Program-made: the position numbers and the translations under genes
NCBI RefSeq assembly: GCF_021602025.1
Contig: NZ_BQHW01000001.1
Span: 469,168-533,167 of the forward strand
Direction of reading: 5' to 3'
DNA: 64,000 nt
DNA from: Pseudomonas ceruminis
GTDB lineage: Bacteria; Pseudomonadota; Gammaproteobacteria; Pseudomonadales; Pseudomonadaceae
Notes under the pieces: model-generated
Told to the model about the DNA's origin: nothing
The model's input: the letters and a program-made list of their open reading frames with translations, nothing else
Databases searched by the model: none
Shown: piece after piece, positions 26,294 to 37,815 of the stretch
How the letters are laid out: each line of letters opens with the position of its first letter
Position numbering within the stretch: position 1 is the first letter of the stretch

Positions 26294-29125
26294 ATGCAAG
26301 AAAGCGTGATGCAGCGCATGTGGGAAAGCGCCCACCTTTCAGGTGGTAACGCTGCATATGTGGAAGAGCTCTACGAGCTCTACCTGCACGACCCTAACGC
26401 TGTGCCAGAAGAGTGGCGCACTTACTTCCAGAAGTTGCCTGCTGATGGCAGCACCGCTACTGATGTATCGCACTCGACAATCCGCGACCATTTCGTACTG
26501 CTGGCAAAGAACCAGCGCCGCGCCCAACCGGTATCCGCCGGGAGCGTGAGCAGTGAACACGAGAAGAAGCAGGTTGAAGTTCTGCGACTGATCCAGGCCT
26601 ATCGTATGCGCGGCCATCAGGCTGCCAAGCTCGACCCGTTGGGGTTGTGGCAGCGCCCTGCGCCCGTAGACCTGTCGATCAATCACTACGGCTTGACCAA
26701 TGCCGATCTTGATACGACCTTCCGTGCCGGCGACCTGTTCATCGGCAAAGAGGAAGCGAGCCTACGCGAGATCTTCGAGGCGCTCCAGAAGACATATTGT
26801 CGCACCATTGGCGCCGAGTTCACCCATATCGTCGATTCCGAGCAGCGCAGCTGGTTCCAGCAGCGCCTGGAAAGCGTGCGCGGCCGCCCGGAATTCTCCG
26901 CCGACGTGCAGGCCCACCTGCTCGAGCGCGTGACGGCTGGTGAAGGCCTTGAGAAGTACCTGGGCACCAAGTACCCGGGCACCAAGCGCTTCGGTCTGGA
27001 GGGTGGCGAAAGCCTGATCCCGATGCTGGACGAAATGATCCAGCGCTCCGGCTCTTACGGCACCAAGGAAGTCGTGATCGGCATGGCCCACCGTGGTCGT
27101 CTGAACGTGCTGGTCAACACCTTCGGCAAGAACCCGCGCGAGCTGTTCGACGAGTTCGAAGGCAAGAAGATGAACGAGCTGGGCTCCGGTGACGTGAAGT
27201 ATCACCAGGGCTTCTCCTCGAACGTGATGACCGCTGGTGGCGAAGTTCACCTGGCCATGGCGTTCAACCCGTCCCACCTGGAAATCGTCTCGCCGGTGGT
27301 GGAAGGTTCGGTGCGCGCCCGTCAGGACCGTCGCAACGATACCGTTGGCGACAAGGTGCTGCCGATCTCGATCCACGGTGACGCTGCGTTCGCCGGCCAG
27401 GGCGTGGTCATGGAAACCTTCCAGATGTCGCAGACCCGCGGTTTCAAGACCGGCGGTACCGTGCACATCGTGATCAACAACCAGGTTGGTTTCACCATCA
27501 GCAACCCGCTGGACTCGCGTTCCACCGAGTACGCCACCGACGTCGCCAAGATGATCCAGGCGCCGATCCTGCACGTGAACGGTGACGACCCGGAAGCAGT
27601 GCTGTTCGTGACCCAGCTGGCCATCGATTACCGCATGCAGTTCAAGCGTGACGTGGTCATCGACCTGGTCTGCTACCGCCGCCGCGGCCACAACGAGGCC
27701 GACGAGCCGAACGGTACGCAGCCGCTGATGTATCAACAGATCAGCAAGCAGCGCACCACCCGTGAACTGTATGCCGAGGCCCTGATTCAAGCGGGTCGTA
27801 TCGACGCCGAGCGTGCCCAGGCCAAGATCGACGAATACCGCAATGCCCTGGACAACGGCCTGCACGTGGTCAAGAGCCTGGTCAAGGAGCCGAACCGCGA
27901 GCTGTTCGTCGACTGGCGTCCGTACCTGGGTCACGCCTGGACCGCGCGTCACGACACCCGCTTCGACCTTAAGACCCTTCAGGAGCTGTCGGCCAAGCTG
28001 CTCGAGTTGCCGGAAGGCTTCGTCGTCCAGCGCCAGGTGTCGAAGATCTACGAAGACCGCCAGAAGATGCAGGCCGGTGGCTTGCCGATCAACTGGGGTT
28101 ATGCAGAGACCATGGCGTACGCCACGCTGCAGTTCGAAGGTCACCCGATCCGCATGACCGGCCAGGACATCGGCCGTGGCACCTTCTCGCACCGCCACGC
28201 GGTGCTGCACAACCAGAAGGACGCCAGCACCTACGTGCCGCTGCAGAACCTGTTCCCGGGCCAGCCGAAGTTCGAGCTGTACGACTCCTTCCTGTCGGAA
28301 GAAGCCGTGCTGGCCTTCGAATACGGTTACTCGACCACCACGCCGAACGCGTTGGTGATCTGGGAAGCCCAGTTCGGCGACTTCGCCAACGGCGCGCAAG
28401 TGGTGATCGACCAGTTCATCACCAGTGGCGAGCACAAGTGGGGCCGTCTGTGCGGCCTGACCATGCTGCTGCCGCACGGCTATGAAGGCCAGGGTCCGGA
28501 GCACTCCTCCGCACGTCTGGAGCGTTACCTGCAGCTGTGCGCCGAGCACAACATCCAGGTGTGCGTACCGACCACTCCGGCACAGATCTACCACCTGCTG
28601 CGTCGCCAGGTCATCCGTCCGCTGCGCAAGCCGCTGATCGTCCTGACGCCGAAGTCGCTGCTGCGCCACAAGCTGGCCATCTCGACCCTGGAAGACCTGG
28701 CAGAAGGCTCGTTCCAGACCGTGATCCCGGAAATCGATACCCTCGATCCGGCCAAGGTCGAGCGCCTGGTACTGTGCGGTGGCAAGGTGTACTACGACCT
28801 GCTGGAAAAACGCCGTGCCGAAGGCCGCGAAGACATCGCCATCGTGCGTATCGAGCAGCTGTATCCGTTCCCTGAGGACGACCTGGTCGAGATTCTGGCG
28901 CCGTACACCAACCTCAAGCATGCGGTGTGGTGCCAGGAAGAACCCATGAACCAGGGCGCCTGGTACAGCAGCCAGCACCACATGCGCCGTATCCTGGGCC
29001 GCCACAACAAGGCGCTGACCCTGGAATACGCCGGCCGCGACGCATCGGCCGCGCCAGCCTGTGGTTACGCATCGAAGCACGCCGAACAGCAGGAAAAACT
29101 GCTGCAAGACGCCTTCACTGTCTAA
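26294..29125 (+). CDS. sucA: 2-oxoglutarate dehydrogenase E1 component
   Basis: A 943-residue thiamine-diphosphate enzyme that decarboxylates 2-oxoglutarate and transfers the succinyl group to SucB. The N-terminal E2-binding segment (MWESAHLSGGNAAYVEELYELYLHDPNAVPEEWRTYF) is present. It is followed by the ThDP/Mg-binding core (GMAHRGRLNVLVNTFGKNPRELFDEFEG, HGDAAFAGQGVVMETFQMSQ, NNQVGFTISNP) and the transketolase-like domain (GQDIGRGTFSHRHAVLHNQ). The ATG at 26294 has GAGGGT upstream. It is part of the sucA-sucB-lpdG group following sdhCDAB. Confidence 0.98.
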   Translation: MQESVMQRMWESAHLSGGNAAYVEELYELYLHDPNAVPEEWRTYFQKLPADGSTATDVSHSTIRDHFVLLAKNQRRAQPVSAGSVSSEHEKKQVEVLRLIQAYRMRGHQAAKLDPLGLWQRPAPVDLSINHYGLTNADLDTTFRAGDLFIGKEEASLREIFEALQKTYCRTIGAEFTHIVDSEQRSWFQQRLESVRGRPEFSADVQAHLLERVTAGEGLEKYLGTKYPGTKRFGLEGGESLIPMLDEMIQRSGSYGTKEVVIGMAHRGRLNVLVNTFGKNPRELFDEFEGKKMNELGSGDVKYHQGFSSNVMTAGGEVHLAMAFNPSHLEIVSPVVEGSVRARQDRRNDTVGDKVLPISIHGDAAFAGQGVVMETFQMSQTRGFKTGGTVHIVINNQVGFTISNPLDSRSTEYATDVAKMIQAPILHVNGDDPEAVLFVTQLAIDYRMQFKRDVVIDLVCYRRRGHNEADEPNGTQPLMYQQISKQRTTRELYAEALIQAGRIDAERAQAKIDEYRNALDNGLHVVKSLVKEPNRELFVDWRPYLGHAWTARHDTRFDLKTLQELSAKLLELPEGFVVQRQVSKIYEDRQKMQAGGLPINWGYAETMAYATLQFEGHPIRMTGQDIGRGTFSHRHAVLHNQKDASTYVPLQNLFPGQPKFELYDSFLSEEAVLAFEYGYSTTTPNALVIWEAQFGDFANGAQVVIDQFITSGEHKWGRLCGLTMLLPHGYEGQGPEHSSARLERYLQLCAEHNIQVCVPTTPAQIYHLLRRQVIRPLRKPLIVLTPKSLLRHKLAISTLEDLAEGSFQTVIPEIDTLDPAKVERLVLCGGKVYYDLLEKRRAEGREDIAIVRIEQLYPFPEDDLVEILAPYTNLKHAVWCQEEPMNQGAWYSSQHHMRRILGRHNKALTLEYAGRDASAAPACGYASKHAEQQEKLLQDAFTV

Positions 29126-29167
29126 CGCCTTCGCGCACCTGAAACCGAATTTAAGGAAATACTGATA

Positions 29168-30391
29168 ATGGCTATCGAGATCAAAGCCCCAACCTTCCCG
29201 GAATCGGTCGCCGACGGCACCGTTGCCACCTGGCACAAGAAGCCGGGCGAAGCCGTCAAGCGTGACGAACTGATCGTCGACATCGAGACCGACAAGGTCG
29301 TCCTGGAAGTCCTGGCCACCGCTGATGGCGTGCTGGGTGACATCGTCAAGGGCGAGGGCGAAACTGTCCTGTCCGACGAAGTGCTGGGTTCGATCGTTGA
29401 AGGTGGCGCTGCCGCTGCTGCGCCAGCCGCTGCACCGGCCGCTTCGGCTGCCGCGCCGGCCGCTGCTGCTGCCGATGCTGGTGAAGACGACCCGGTCGCC
29501 GCTCCAGCCGCGCGCAAGCTGGCTGAAGAGAACGGCATCGACCTGGCTTCGGTTGCCGGCACGGGCAAAGGTGGCCGCGTGACCAAGGAAGACGTGGTCG
29601 CGGCAGTCGCCAACAAGAAAGCCGCTCCGGCACCGGCTGCCAAGCCTGCCGCTGCAGCTGCCGCTCCGGTTGTGGTTGCCGCTGGCGACCGTACCGAGAA
29701 GCGTGTGCCGATGACCCGCCTGCGTGCCAAGATCGCCGAGCGTCTGGTCGAAGCGCAGTCCAACATGGCCATGCTGACCACCTTCAACGAAGTCGACATG
29801 ACCGAAGTCATGGCCCTGCGTTCGAAGTACAAGGACCTGTTCGAGAAGACCCACAACGGCGTGCGCCTGGGCTTCATGTCGTTCTTCGTCAAGGCAGCCA
29901 CCGAAGCGCTGAAGCGTTTCCCGGCAGTCAACGCCTCGATCGACGGCAACGACATCGTCTACCACGGTTACGCCGACGTGGGTGTTGCCGTGTCCAGCGA
30001 CCGCGGCCTGGTCGTACCGGTACTGCGTAACGCCGAGTCGATGAGCCTGGCAGAAATCGAGAACGGCATCGCCACCTTCGGCAAGAAGGCCCGTGACGGC
30101 AAGCTGGCCATCGAAGAGATGACTGGCGGTACCTTCACCATCACCAACGGTGGTACCTTCGGTTCGATGATGTCGACTCCGATCGTCAACCCGCCGCAGG
30201 CTGCCATTCTCGGCATGCACAACATCATCCAGCGCCCGATGGCCATCAATGGCCAAGTGGTAATCCGCCCGATGATGTACCTGGCGCTGTCGTACGATCA
30301 CCGCCTGATCGACGGTAAGGAAGCGGTAACCTTCCTGGTCACCATCAAGAACCTGTTGGAAGATCCGTCTCGCCTGCTGCTGGACATCTAA
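29168..30391 (+). CDS. sucB: 2-oxoglutarate dehydrogenase E2 component (dihydrolipoyl succinyltransferase)
   Basis: A 407-residue core enzyme. One lipoyl domain with the lipoylated Lys43 ([13 protein letters not shown]) is followed by an Ala/Pro-rich flexible linker and a peripheral subunit-binding domain ([34 protein letters not shown]). A second linker leads to the catalytic domain ending with the active-site motif [13 protein letters not shown]. It transfers succinyl from lipoate to CoA. It lies 42 bases after sucA and 95 bases before lpdG. Confidence 0.98.
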
Positions 30392-30402
30392 TCGAACAGC
30401 CA

Positions 30403-31923
<1,521 letters not shown>

Positions 31924-31934
31924 TTATAAGAAAC

Positions 31935-31976
31935 CACGGCGGGCTGCCCGTCGTGAGTCTTGCGTGCATGACTCAC
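31935..31976 (+). other. Two small hairpins in the lpdG-sucC gap
   Basis: acggcggg / cccgtcgt (31935-31953, one G-U pair, 3-base loop) and gagtc / gactc (10-base loop) follow the lpdG stop. No T run follows, so read-through into sucCD is expected. The rest of the 171-base gap is without recognisable features. Confidence 0.35.
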
Positions 31977-32094
31977 CGCGGAACGTCCGCCGGACCGACC
32001 ACATGGGAAAACCCGGGGTTAACGGTCACAGGTGGTGCGGCGCCAGCAATGGCGCAGCGCCGAAGCGCAGTACCTAACGAAGACGGTAAAAAGC

Positions 32095-33261
32095 ATGAAT
32101 CTTCACGAGTATCAGGGTAAGCAGCTGTTCGCTGAGTACGGCCTGCCAGTTTCCAAGGGTTTCGCGGTCGATACCCCTGAGCAAGCTGCAGAAGCCTGCG
32201 ACAAGATTGGCGGTTCCGAGTGGGTTGTCAAAGCCCAGGTTCACGCCGGTGGTCGCGGTAAAGCGGGCGGCGTCAAGCTGGTTCGCAGCAAGGAAGACGC
32301 CAAGGCGTTCGCTGCACAGTGGTTGGGCAAAAATCTGGTTACCTACCAGACCGATGCCAACGGTCAACCCGTCTCCAAGATTCTGGTCGAATCCTGCACT
32401 GACATCGCCAAAGAGCTGTACCTGGGCGCTGTAGTGGATCGTTCGAGCCGCCGTATCGTGTTCATGGCCTCCACCGAAGGTGGCGTGGACATCGAGAAAG
32501 TTGCGCACGAAACGCCTGAGAAGATCCTCAAGGCTACTATCGACCCGCTGGTCGGCGCTCAGCCGTTCCAGGGTCGTGAACTGGCGTTCCAGCTGGGCCT
32601 GGAAGGCAAGCAAGTTCAACAGTTCGCCAAGATTTTCGTTGGTCTGGCCAAGCTGTTCAAGGATCACGATCTGGCCCTGCTGGAAGTGAACCCGCTGGTC
32701 ATCAAGGCCGACGGCGACCTGCACTGCCTCGATGCCAAGATCAACATCGACGCTAACGCCATGTACCGTCAGCCAAAGCTGAAAACCTTCCACGACCCGT
32801 CCCAGGACGACGCCCGTGAAGCCCACGCTGCCAAGTTCGAACTGAACTACGTTGCCCTCGAAGGCAACATCGGCTGCATGGTCAACGGTGCTGGTCTGGC
32901 CATGGGTACCATGGACATCGTCAACCTGCACGGCGGCAAGCCAGCCAACTTCCTCGACGTGGGTGGCGGCGCTACCAAAGAGCGCGTTACCGAAGCGTTC
33001 AAGATCATTCTGTCCGACAGCAATGTCGCGGCCGTTCTGGTCAACATCTTCGGCGGCATCGTTCGTTGCGACATGATTGCCGAAGGCATCATCGGTGCAG
33101 TGAAAGAAGTCGGCGTTAAAGTTCCGGTCGTCGTTCGCCTCGAAGGCAACAACGCCGAACTGGGCGCTAAAGTACTGGCAGAAAGCGGTTTGAACATCAT
33201 TGCGGCAACCAGCCTGACCGACGCTGCTCAACAAGTTGTCAAAGCTGCGGAGGGCAAGTAA
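32095..33261 (+). CDS. sucC: Succinyl-CoA synthetase (ADP-forming) beta subunit
   Basis: A 388-residue ATP-grasp subunit that binds nucleotide and, with SucD, converts succinyl-CoA to succinate with substrate-level phosphorylation. Start [22 protein letters not shown] is the conserved N-terminus, so ATG 32095 is chosen over an upstream extension. The ATP-grasp core shows [18 protein letters not shown] and [24 protein letters not shown]. The CoA-ligase domain shows [37 protein letters not shown]. The stop overlaps the sucD start by one base. Confidence 0.98.
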   Translation: MNLHEYQGKQLFAEYGLPVSKGFAVDTPEQAAEACDKIGGSEWVVKAQVHAGGRGKAGGVKLVRSKEDAKAFAAQWLGKNLVTYQTDANGQPVSKILVESCTDIAKELYLGAVVDRSSRRIVFMASTEGGVDIEKVAHETPEKILKATIDPLVGAQPFQGRELAFQLGLEGKQVQQFAKIFVGLAKLFKDHDLALLEVNPLVIKADGDLHCLDAKINIDANAMYRQPKLKTFHDPSQDDAREAHAAKFELNYVALEGNIGCMVNGAGLAMGTMDIVNLHGGKPANFLDVGGGATKERVTEAFKIILSDSNVAAVLVNIFGGIVRCDMIAEGIIGAVKEVGVKVPVVVRLEGNNAELGAKVLAESGLNIIAATSLTDAAQQVVKAAEGK

Positions 33262-34145
33262 TGAGCGTCCTGATCAATAAAGACACCAAAGTCATCTGCC
33301 AGGGCTTCACCGGCTCGCAGGGTACTTTCCACTCCGAACAAGCCATCGCCTACGGCACCAAGATGGTCGGCGGCGTTACCCCGGGCAAGGGTGGTACCAC
33401 CCACCTGGGCCTGCCGGTGTTCAACACCGTCAAGGAAGCTGTGGAAGCAACCGGCGCTGACGCTTCGGTCATTTACGTTCCAGCTCCTTTCTGCAAGGAC
33501 TCGATCCTGGAAGCAGCCTTCGGCGGCATCAAGCTGATCGTCTGCATCACCGAAGGCATTCCTACCCTGGACATGCTGGATGCCAAGGTCAAGTGCGACG
33601 AACTGGGTGTTACCCTGATCGGCCCTAACTGCCCAGGTGTCATCACGCCGGGCGAGTGCAAGATCGGCATCATGCCTGGCCACATCCACCTGCCAGGCAA
33701 AGTCGGTATCGTTTCCCGTTCCGGTACCCTGACCTACGAAGCGGTCAAGCAGACCACCGACGCCGGCTTCGGCCAGTCGACCTGCGTCGGCATCGGCGGT
33801 GACCCGATCCCAGGCTCCAACTTCATCGACATCCTGAAGCTGTTCCAGGAAGACCCGAAGACCGAAGCGATCGTCATGATCGGTGAGATCGGCGGTTCGG
33901 CTGAAGAAGAAGCGGCGGCCTACATCAAGGCCAACGTCACCAAGCCTGTCGTTTCCTACATCGCCGGTGTTACTGCACCTGCGGGCAAGCGCATGGGCCA
34001 CGCTGGCGCCATCATCTCCGGCGGCAAGGGTACTGCGGATGAAAAGTTCGCCGCCCTGCAGGACGCGGGTGTGAAGACCGTGCGTTCCCTGGCTGATATC
34101 GGCAAGGCCCTGGCCGAGCTGACCGGCTGGGAAGTGAAGAAGTAA
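33261..34145 (+). CDS. sucD: Succinyl-CoA synthetase (ADP-forming) alpha subunit
   Basis: A 294-residue subunit that binds CoA and carries the phosphorylated histidine. The CoA-binding N-terminus ([35 protein letters not shown]) and the active-site His247 in [21 protein letters not shown] are visible. It is the last gene of the TCA cluster and is followed directly by a terminator. Confidence 0.98.
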   Translation: MSVLINKDTKVICQGFTGSQGTFHSEQAIAYGTKMVGGVTPGKGGTTHLGLPVFNTVKEAVEATGADASVIYVPAPFCKDSILEAAFGGIKLIVCITEGIPTLDMLDAKVKCDELGVTLIGPNCPGVITPGECKIGIMPGHIHLPGKVGIVSRSGTLTYEAVKQTTDAGFGQSTCVGIGGDPIPGSNFIDILKLFQEDPKTEAIVMIGEIGGSAEEEAAAYIKANVTKPVVSYIAGVTAPAGKRMGHAGAIISGGKGTADEKFAALQDAGVKTVRSLADIGKALAELTGWEVKK

Positions 34146-34171
34146 GTAACACGTAACACCCCCCACGCGCA

Positions 34172-34198
34172 CAGAGGCCACCTTCGGGTGGCCTTTGT
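34172..34198 (+). terminator. Terminator of the suc operon
   Basis: Stem agaggccacc / ggtggccttt (one G-U pair) around a TTCG tetraloop with a short T-rich tail, 26 bases after the sucD stop. Confidence 0.75.
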
Positions 34199-34462
34199 CG
34201 TTTATGCGTTACAGGTTGGCATCAATGGCAGAGCGTTTTCGATTGGTTTGATAGGAATTTTCACACAGACGAATGTTCTTGCCCTGGGGATAATTCCTGT
34301 TGTCCTCGGTCGCACAGACGACAAACACATACGCACATCGGACAAGCAGCCCTGTGTCAGTGCGTTTGCCGGGTAAAACGGTTAATCTACGCGTTCACTC
34401 TGTGCCCGTACCCCAAAAGGGAACGACACGCTAAACGGGTCTGGCCTATCAAGCCGGGCAGC

Positions 34463-34485
34463 ATTTCCCCCACCCATGGGGAAAT
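34463..34485 (+). promoter_or_regulatory. Perfect hairpin in the brnQ leader
   Basis: atttcccc and ggggaaat form an 8-bp perfect stem with a 7-base loop ending 42 bases before the brnQ start. There is no T run after it. The surrounding gap 34199-34527 is comparatively AT-rich in its first half (34225-34290), where the brnQ promoter probably lies, but I cannot assign -35/-10 elements with confidence. Confidence 0.4.
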
Positions 34486-34527
34486 CCCTTCTCGAATCCC
34501 GATTTCAGCAGTGTGGTACTACCCTAA

Positions 34528-35841
34528 ATGAAAGTGTTAAAAGGCCAGGATATCCTGGCGCTTGGCTTTATGACGTTTGCGCTTTTCGTCGGCGCGGGCA
34601 ATATCATCTTCCCGCCTATCGTTGGCCTGCAGTCCGGCCCGCATGTATGGATGGCGGCCCTGGGCTTCCTGGTCACCGCCGTGGGCCTACCGGTCATCAC
34701 CGTGGTTGCCTTGGCCAAGGTCGGCGGCGGCATGGATGCCCTGAGCAGCCCGATCGGCAAGTTCTTCGGTGGCCTGCTGGCTGCGGTGTGCTACCTGTCG
34801 GTCGGCCCGCTGTTCGCCACGCCGCGTACGGCGACCGTGTCGTTCGAGGTGGGCGTAGCCCCGCTCACCGGTGAAAGTCCGCTGGCCTTGTTCATCTACA
34901 GCCTGGTGTACTTCATCGTGGTGCTGGCGGTTTCCATGTATCCGGGCAAGTTGCTCGATACCGTGGGCCGTTTCCTTGCGCCGCTGAAGATCATTGCCCT
35001 GGCGGTACTGGGCATCGCTGCGTTCGCGCTGCCGGCCGGTACTATGGGTGAGGCGCAGCCAGCGTATGCTGCCGCCGCCTTCTCCAAAGGCTTCTCCGAT
35101 GGTTACCTGACCATGGACACGCTGGGGGCGCTGGTCTTCGGTATCGTCATCGTCAATGCCATCCGCTCCCGTGGCGTCGAGTCGCCCAAGCTGATCACCC
35201 GCTATGCCATCATTGCCGGCCTGATTGCCGGTGTGGGCCTGGCGTTGGTGTACATCAGCCTGTTCCGCCTGGGTGCCGGCAGCCATGAAATCGCGGCGGG
35301 CGCCACCAACGGCGCGGCGGTATTGCACGCTTATGTGCAGCACACCTTCGGCTCGCTTGGCAGCGGTTTCCTTGCCGTGCTGATCGCGCTGGCCTGCTTG
35401 GTGACCGCAGTTGGCCTGACGTGTGCGTGCGCCGAGTACTTCAGCCAGATTCTGCCGCTGTCGTACCGGGCGTTGGTGGTGATCCTGGCGGGCTTCTCGT
35501 TGCTGATCTCCAACCTGGGCCTGACCAAGCTGATCATGTTCTCGATCCCGGTGCTGACCGCTATCTACCCGCCCTGCATCGTGGTGGTGGGCCTGAGCTT
35601 CGTCAAAGAACTGTGGAACTCGCCGGCGCGCATCCTCGCGCCGGTGATGCTGGTGTCGCTGGTGTTCGGCATCGTCGATGCGATCAAGGGCAGCAGCATT
35701 GCCCATGTGTTGCCGGACGTCCTGGCGCACCTGCCGCTGAGCGATCAGGGCCTTGCCTGGTTGGTGCCTTCCGTGGTCACCCTGGCGGGTGCCGTGGCGT
35801 GCGACCGCATGCTTGGCAAGCCGCGTGAATCGCTGGCCTGA
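34528..35841 (+). CDS. brnQ: Branched-chain amino acid carrier, LIVCS family
   Basis: A 437-residue inner-membrane carrier with about 12 helices, importing leucine, isoleucine and valine with Na+ or H+. The N-terminus [34 protein letters not shown] and the segment [24 protein letters not shown] are diagnostic for Brn[33 protein letters not shown] supports this. It is monocistronic, with terminators on both sides. Confidence 0.95.
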   Translation: MKVLKGQDILALGFMTFALFVGAGNIIFPPIVGLQSGPHVWMAALGFLVTAVGLPVITVVALAKVGGGMDALSSPIGKFFGGLLAAVCYLSVGPLFATPRTATVSFEVGVAPLTGESPLALFIYSLVYFIVVLAVSMYPGKLLDTVGRFLAPLKIIALAVLGIAAFALPAGTMGEAQPAYAAAAFSKGFSDGYLTMDTLGALVFGIVIVNAIRSRGVESPKLITRYAIIAGLIAGVGLALVYISLFRLGAGSHEIAAGATNGAAVLHAYVQHTFGSLGSGFLAVLIALACLVTAVGLTCACAEYFSQILPLSYRALVVILAGFSLLISNLGLTKLIMFSIPVLTAIYPPCIVVVGLSFVKELWNSPARILAPVMLVSLVFGIVDAIKGSSIAHVLPDVLAHLPLSDQGLAWLVPSVVTLAGAVACDRMLGKPRESLA

Positions 35842-35906
35842 TGTGTCGAAGCCTCCACGCTGGTAGCGGCCACAAGCCATAAGCGCCAGCCACGGCTGTA
35901 GACCAG

Positions 35907-35939
35907 AAACCCCGCATTCGAAAGGATGCGGGGTTTTTT
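35907..35939 (+). terminator. Rho-independent terminator of brnQ
   Basis: Ten-bp stem aaccccgcat / atgcggggtt with an 8-base loop leads into a T run. Confidence 0.9.
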
Positions 35940-36094
35940 GCTTGCACTTGGCCCATCGCTGGCAAGCTGGCGCCCATCAAGGTAGGTGGGCTCGGAAGCA
36001 ACAAAAATTGTGTGCCAAGCGTGTGTCTTTCCGCGGGTGCGGGCGTCGAAACCCGGTCCGTATCCTTTATGCAACAGCCCTTCGGGAACCCTGC

Positions 36095-36841
36095 ATGCAC
36101 TTCATCCAAAACAACCTTCACAACGTGCTGGCTGTCTGTTGGTTCGCCCTTTGCTGGGGCGGCTACACCCGCTATGCCATTTGCAAAGGCCGCGATACTG
36201 CCTGCCTGGCCAGCGTCCTGCACCTGTACCGGGAAGACTGGATGCGCCGTATGCTGCTGCGCGATAACCGAATTGCCGATGCGAGCGTGATCGGTAACCT
36301 GGAGCGCAATGCGTCGTTCTTCGCCTCCAGTACCCTGATCATCCTCGCCGGTATCCTGACCGTGCTGGGTGCATCCGACCGTGCATTGTCGCTATTGGCG
36401 GATCTGCCTTTGGTGCAGCAGGCCTCGCAAGGGATGTCGGAAATCAAGCTGTTGTGCCTGGCAATGGTGTTTGTCTACGCGTTCTTCACCTTCAGTTGGT
36501 GCATGCGCCAGTACAACTTCGCAGCCGTATTGGTTGGCTCCGCCCCGATGATTGGCGAGCGTCTGGTCAATGAACAGGAACGCAAGGCATTTGCGTTGCG
36601 GGCGGCGAGGGTGTTGTCGCTGGCGGCCAACCAGTTCAACTTTGGGTTGCGCTCTTATTATTTCGGCATGGCCATGCTCACCTGGTTCATCAGCCCCTGG
36701 TTGTTCATGCTCGTGAGTGTCGGGGTCGTGCTGATTCTGTATCGCCGCGAGTTTCATTCCGACGTGCTGGAAGTGATGGTATTTACGCCAACGGAAAGTG
36801 CGTCAGAGATGAGCAGGGAAAACGCCAGTATGAATAACTGA
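36095..36841 (+). CDS. DUF599-family membrane protein
   Basis: A 248-residue integral membrane protein with four hydrophobic segments: about 9-27 (LAVCWFALCWGGYTRYA), 75-95 (ASSTLIILAGILTVLGA), 120-142 (LCLAMVFVYAFFTFSWCMRQYNF) and 195-222. The RQYNFAAVLVGSAP motif and the internal NFGLRSYYFGMAMLTWFISPW are typical of DUF599. Function is unknown. The ATG at 36095 follows the N-terminal pattern of the family; the frame upstream is open but looks non-coding. Confidence 0.82.
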   Translation: MHFIQNNLHNVLAVCWFALCWGGYTRYAICKGRDTACLASVLHLYREDWMRRMLLRDNRIADASVIGNLERNASFFASSTLIILAGILTVLGASDRALSLLADLPLVQQASQGMSEIKLLCLAMVFVYAFFTFSWCMRQYNFAAVLVGSAPMIGERLVNEQERKAFALRAARVLSLAANQFNFGLRSYYFGMAMLTWFISPWLFMLVSVGVVLILYRREFHSDVLEVMVFTPTESASEMSRENASMNN

Positions 36842-36867
36842 AACGTTTAATCCTTAAATGACAGGCA

Positions 36868-36898
36868 TAAAAAAACCCGACAGTGTCGGGTTTTTTTA
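36868..36898. terminator. Bidirectional terminator
   Basis: Stem cccgac / gtcggg flanked by A and T runs of seven on either side, placed between the convergent DUF599 and lipoprotein genes. Confidence 0.9.
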
Positions 36899-36908
36899 TG
36901 TCGCTCGA

Positions 36909-37184
36909 TTACTGCTTGGCAGGCTCGGCTGGCGCGGTTTCTGGCGCCGGAGTCGCCGGAGCGGCTTCTTCGGCAGCCTTCTTCTCGGCTTCGGCCTGAT
37001 CTTTGGCGGCTTCGGCGTTTTCCTTGGCGGCGTCGTTCATTTTATCCTGAGCTTCGCCCATCTTTTCCTGGGCTTGCTCGGCGTGTTGCTGTGCGTCCTG
37101 GGCTTTGTCTTCGCTCGCTTTATCGCAAGCAGCCAGGCCCATGGCAGCAGCCAGCATCAGAGCAAAAGCAAAAGGTTTACGCAT
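36909..37184 (-). CDS. Small Ala/Glu-rich lipoprotein
   Basis: A 91-residue lipoprotein. The signal MRKPFAFALMLAAAMGLAAC ends in a lipobox (Cys20). The mature part is a charged helix with repeated KAQDA/EQAQEK/AEAAKDQAEAEKKAAEE units, then a Pro/Ala-rich tail. The pattern recalls small helical Lpp/OprI-like or stress lipoproteins, without a specific match. An AAGGAGATAT ribosome site stands upstream of ATG 37184, ruling out the much longer open frame. It shares the terminator with the convergent DUF599 gene. Confidence 0.85.
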   Translation of the reverse strand: MRKPFAFALMLAAAMGLAACDKASEDKAQDAQQHAEQAQEKMGEAQDKMNDAAKENAEAAKDQAEAEKKAAEEAAPATPAPETAPAEPAKQ

Positions 37185-37338
37185 GGGGGTATATCTCCTT
37201 GGTGGAATAAGTGACTTGTTCCTTCGAGTTCGACGGGGCGACATTAGTTCCGCTTCAGTTACAGATATATAACACCCCATTCTATATAGACTTTTTATCG
37301 TTTTTATGCCGCTGGCCCACTGATCAGGGAACGTACCG

Positions 37339-37815
37339 ATGACCGATACACGCTTGATGGCCATGGCCGAGCGCTTCTTGTCGGCGCTGAAACATTGCCA
37401 AGTATTGCAGATGCGCGTGGCCCATGCGGACGCCGACGGCATGACGCTGCTGTTGCCCTGGTCGCCCGCCATCGTCGGGAACCCCCAGACCGGTGCAGTA
37501 CATGGCGGCGCCCTGACCACCCTGATGGATACCACCTGCGGGATGGCCACGCTCTGCGTGCTGCCGAGCTTCGAGGTGTGCCCGACCCTGGACCTGCGCA
37601 TCGACTACATGCACCCTGCCGAGGCGGGCAAGGCCATCTACGGCCACGCTCAGTGCTACCGCGTGACCCGGGATGTGATCTTCACCCGCGGCACTGCTTA
37701 CCAGGATGACCCCCAGCAGCCAATCTGCCAGGTCGTAGGCACCTTCATGCGCCTGGGCCAGGAGATCAAGGGCGGTATCCGATTCGGCAACAGTCTGAAG
37801 GAGGGCGGAGCATGA
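37339..37815 (+). CDS. PaaI-type hotdog thioesterase (first of tandem pair)
   Basis: A 158-residue hotdog-fold acyl-CoA thioesterase. The catalytic region reads GAVHGGALTTLMDTTCGMATLCVL, with the conserved HGG and following Asp, then TLDLRIDYMHPAEAGKAIYGHAQCYRVTRDVIFTRGTAYQ. The substrate is unknown; PaaI relatives act on phenylacetyl- and hydroxyphenylacetyl-CoA or salvage stalled CoA esters. It overlaps the next gene, a diverged paralogue, by 4 bases. AGGGA precedes the ATG. Confidence 0.87.
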   Translation: MTDTRLMAMAERFLSALKHCQVLQMRVAHADADGMTLLLPWSPAIVGNPQTGAVHGGALTTLMDTTCGMATLCVLPSFEVCPTLDLRIDYMHPAEAGKAIYGHAQCYRVTRDVIFTRGTAYQDDPQQPICQVVGTFMRLGQEIKGGIRFGNSLKEGGA

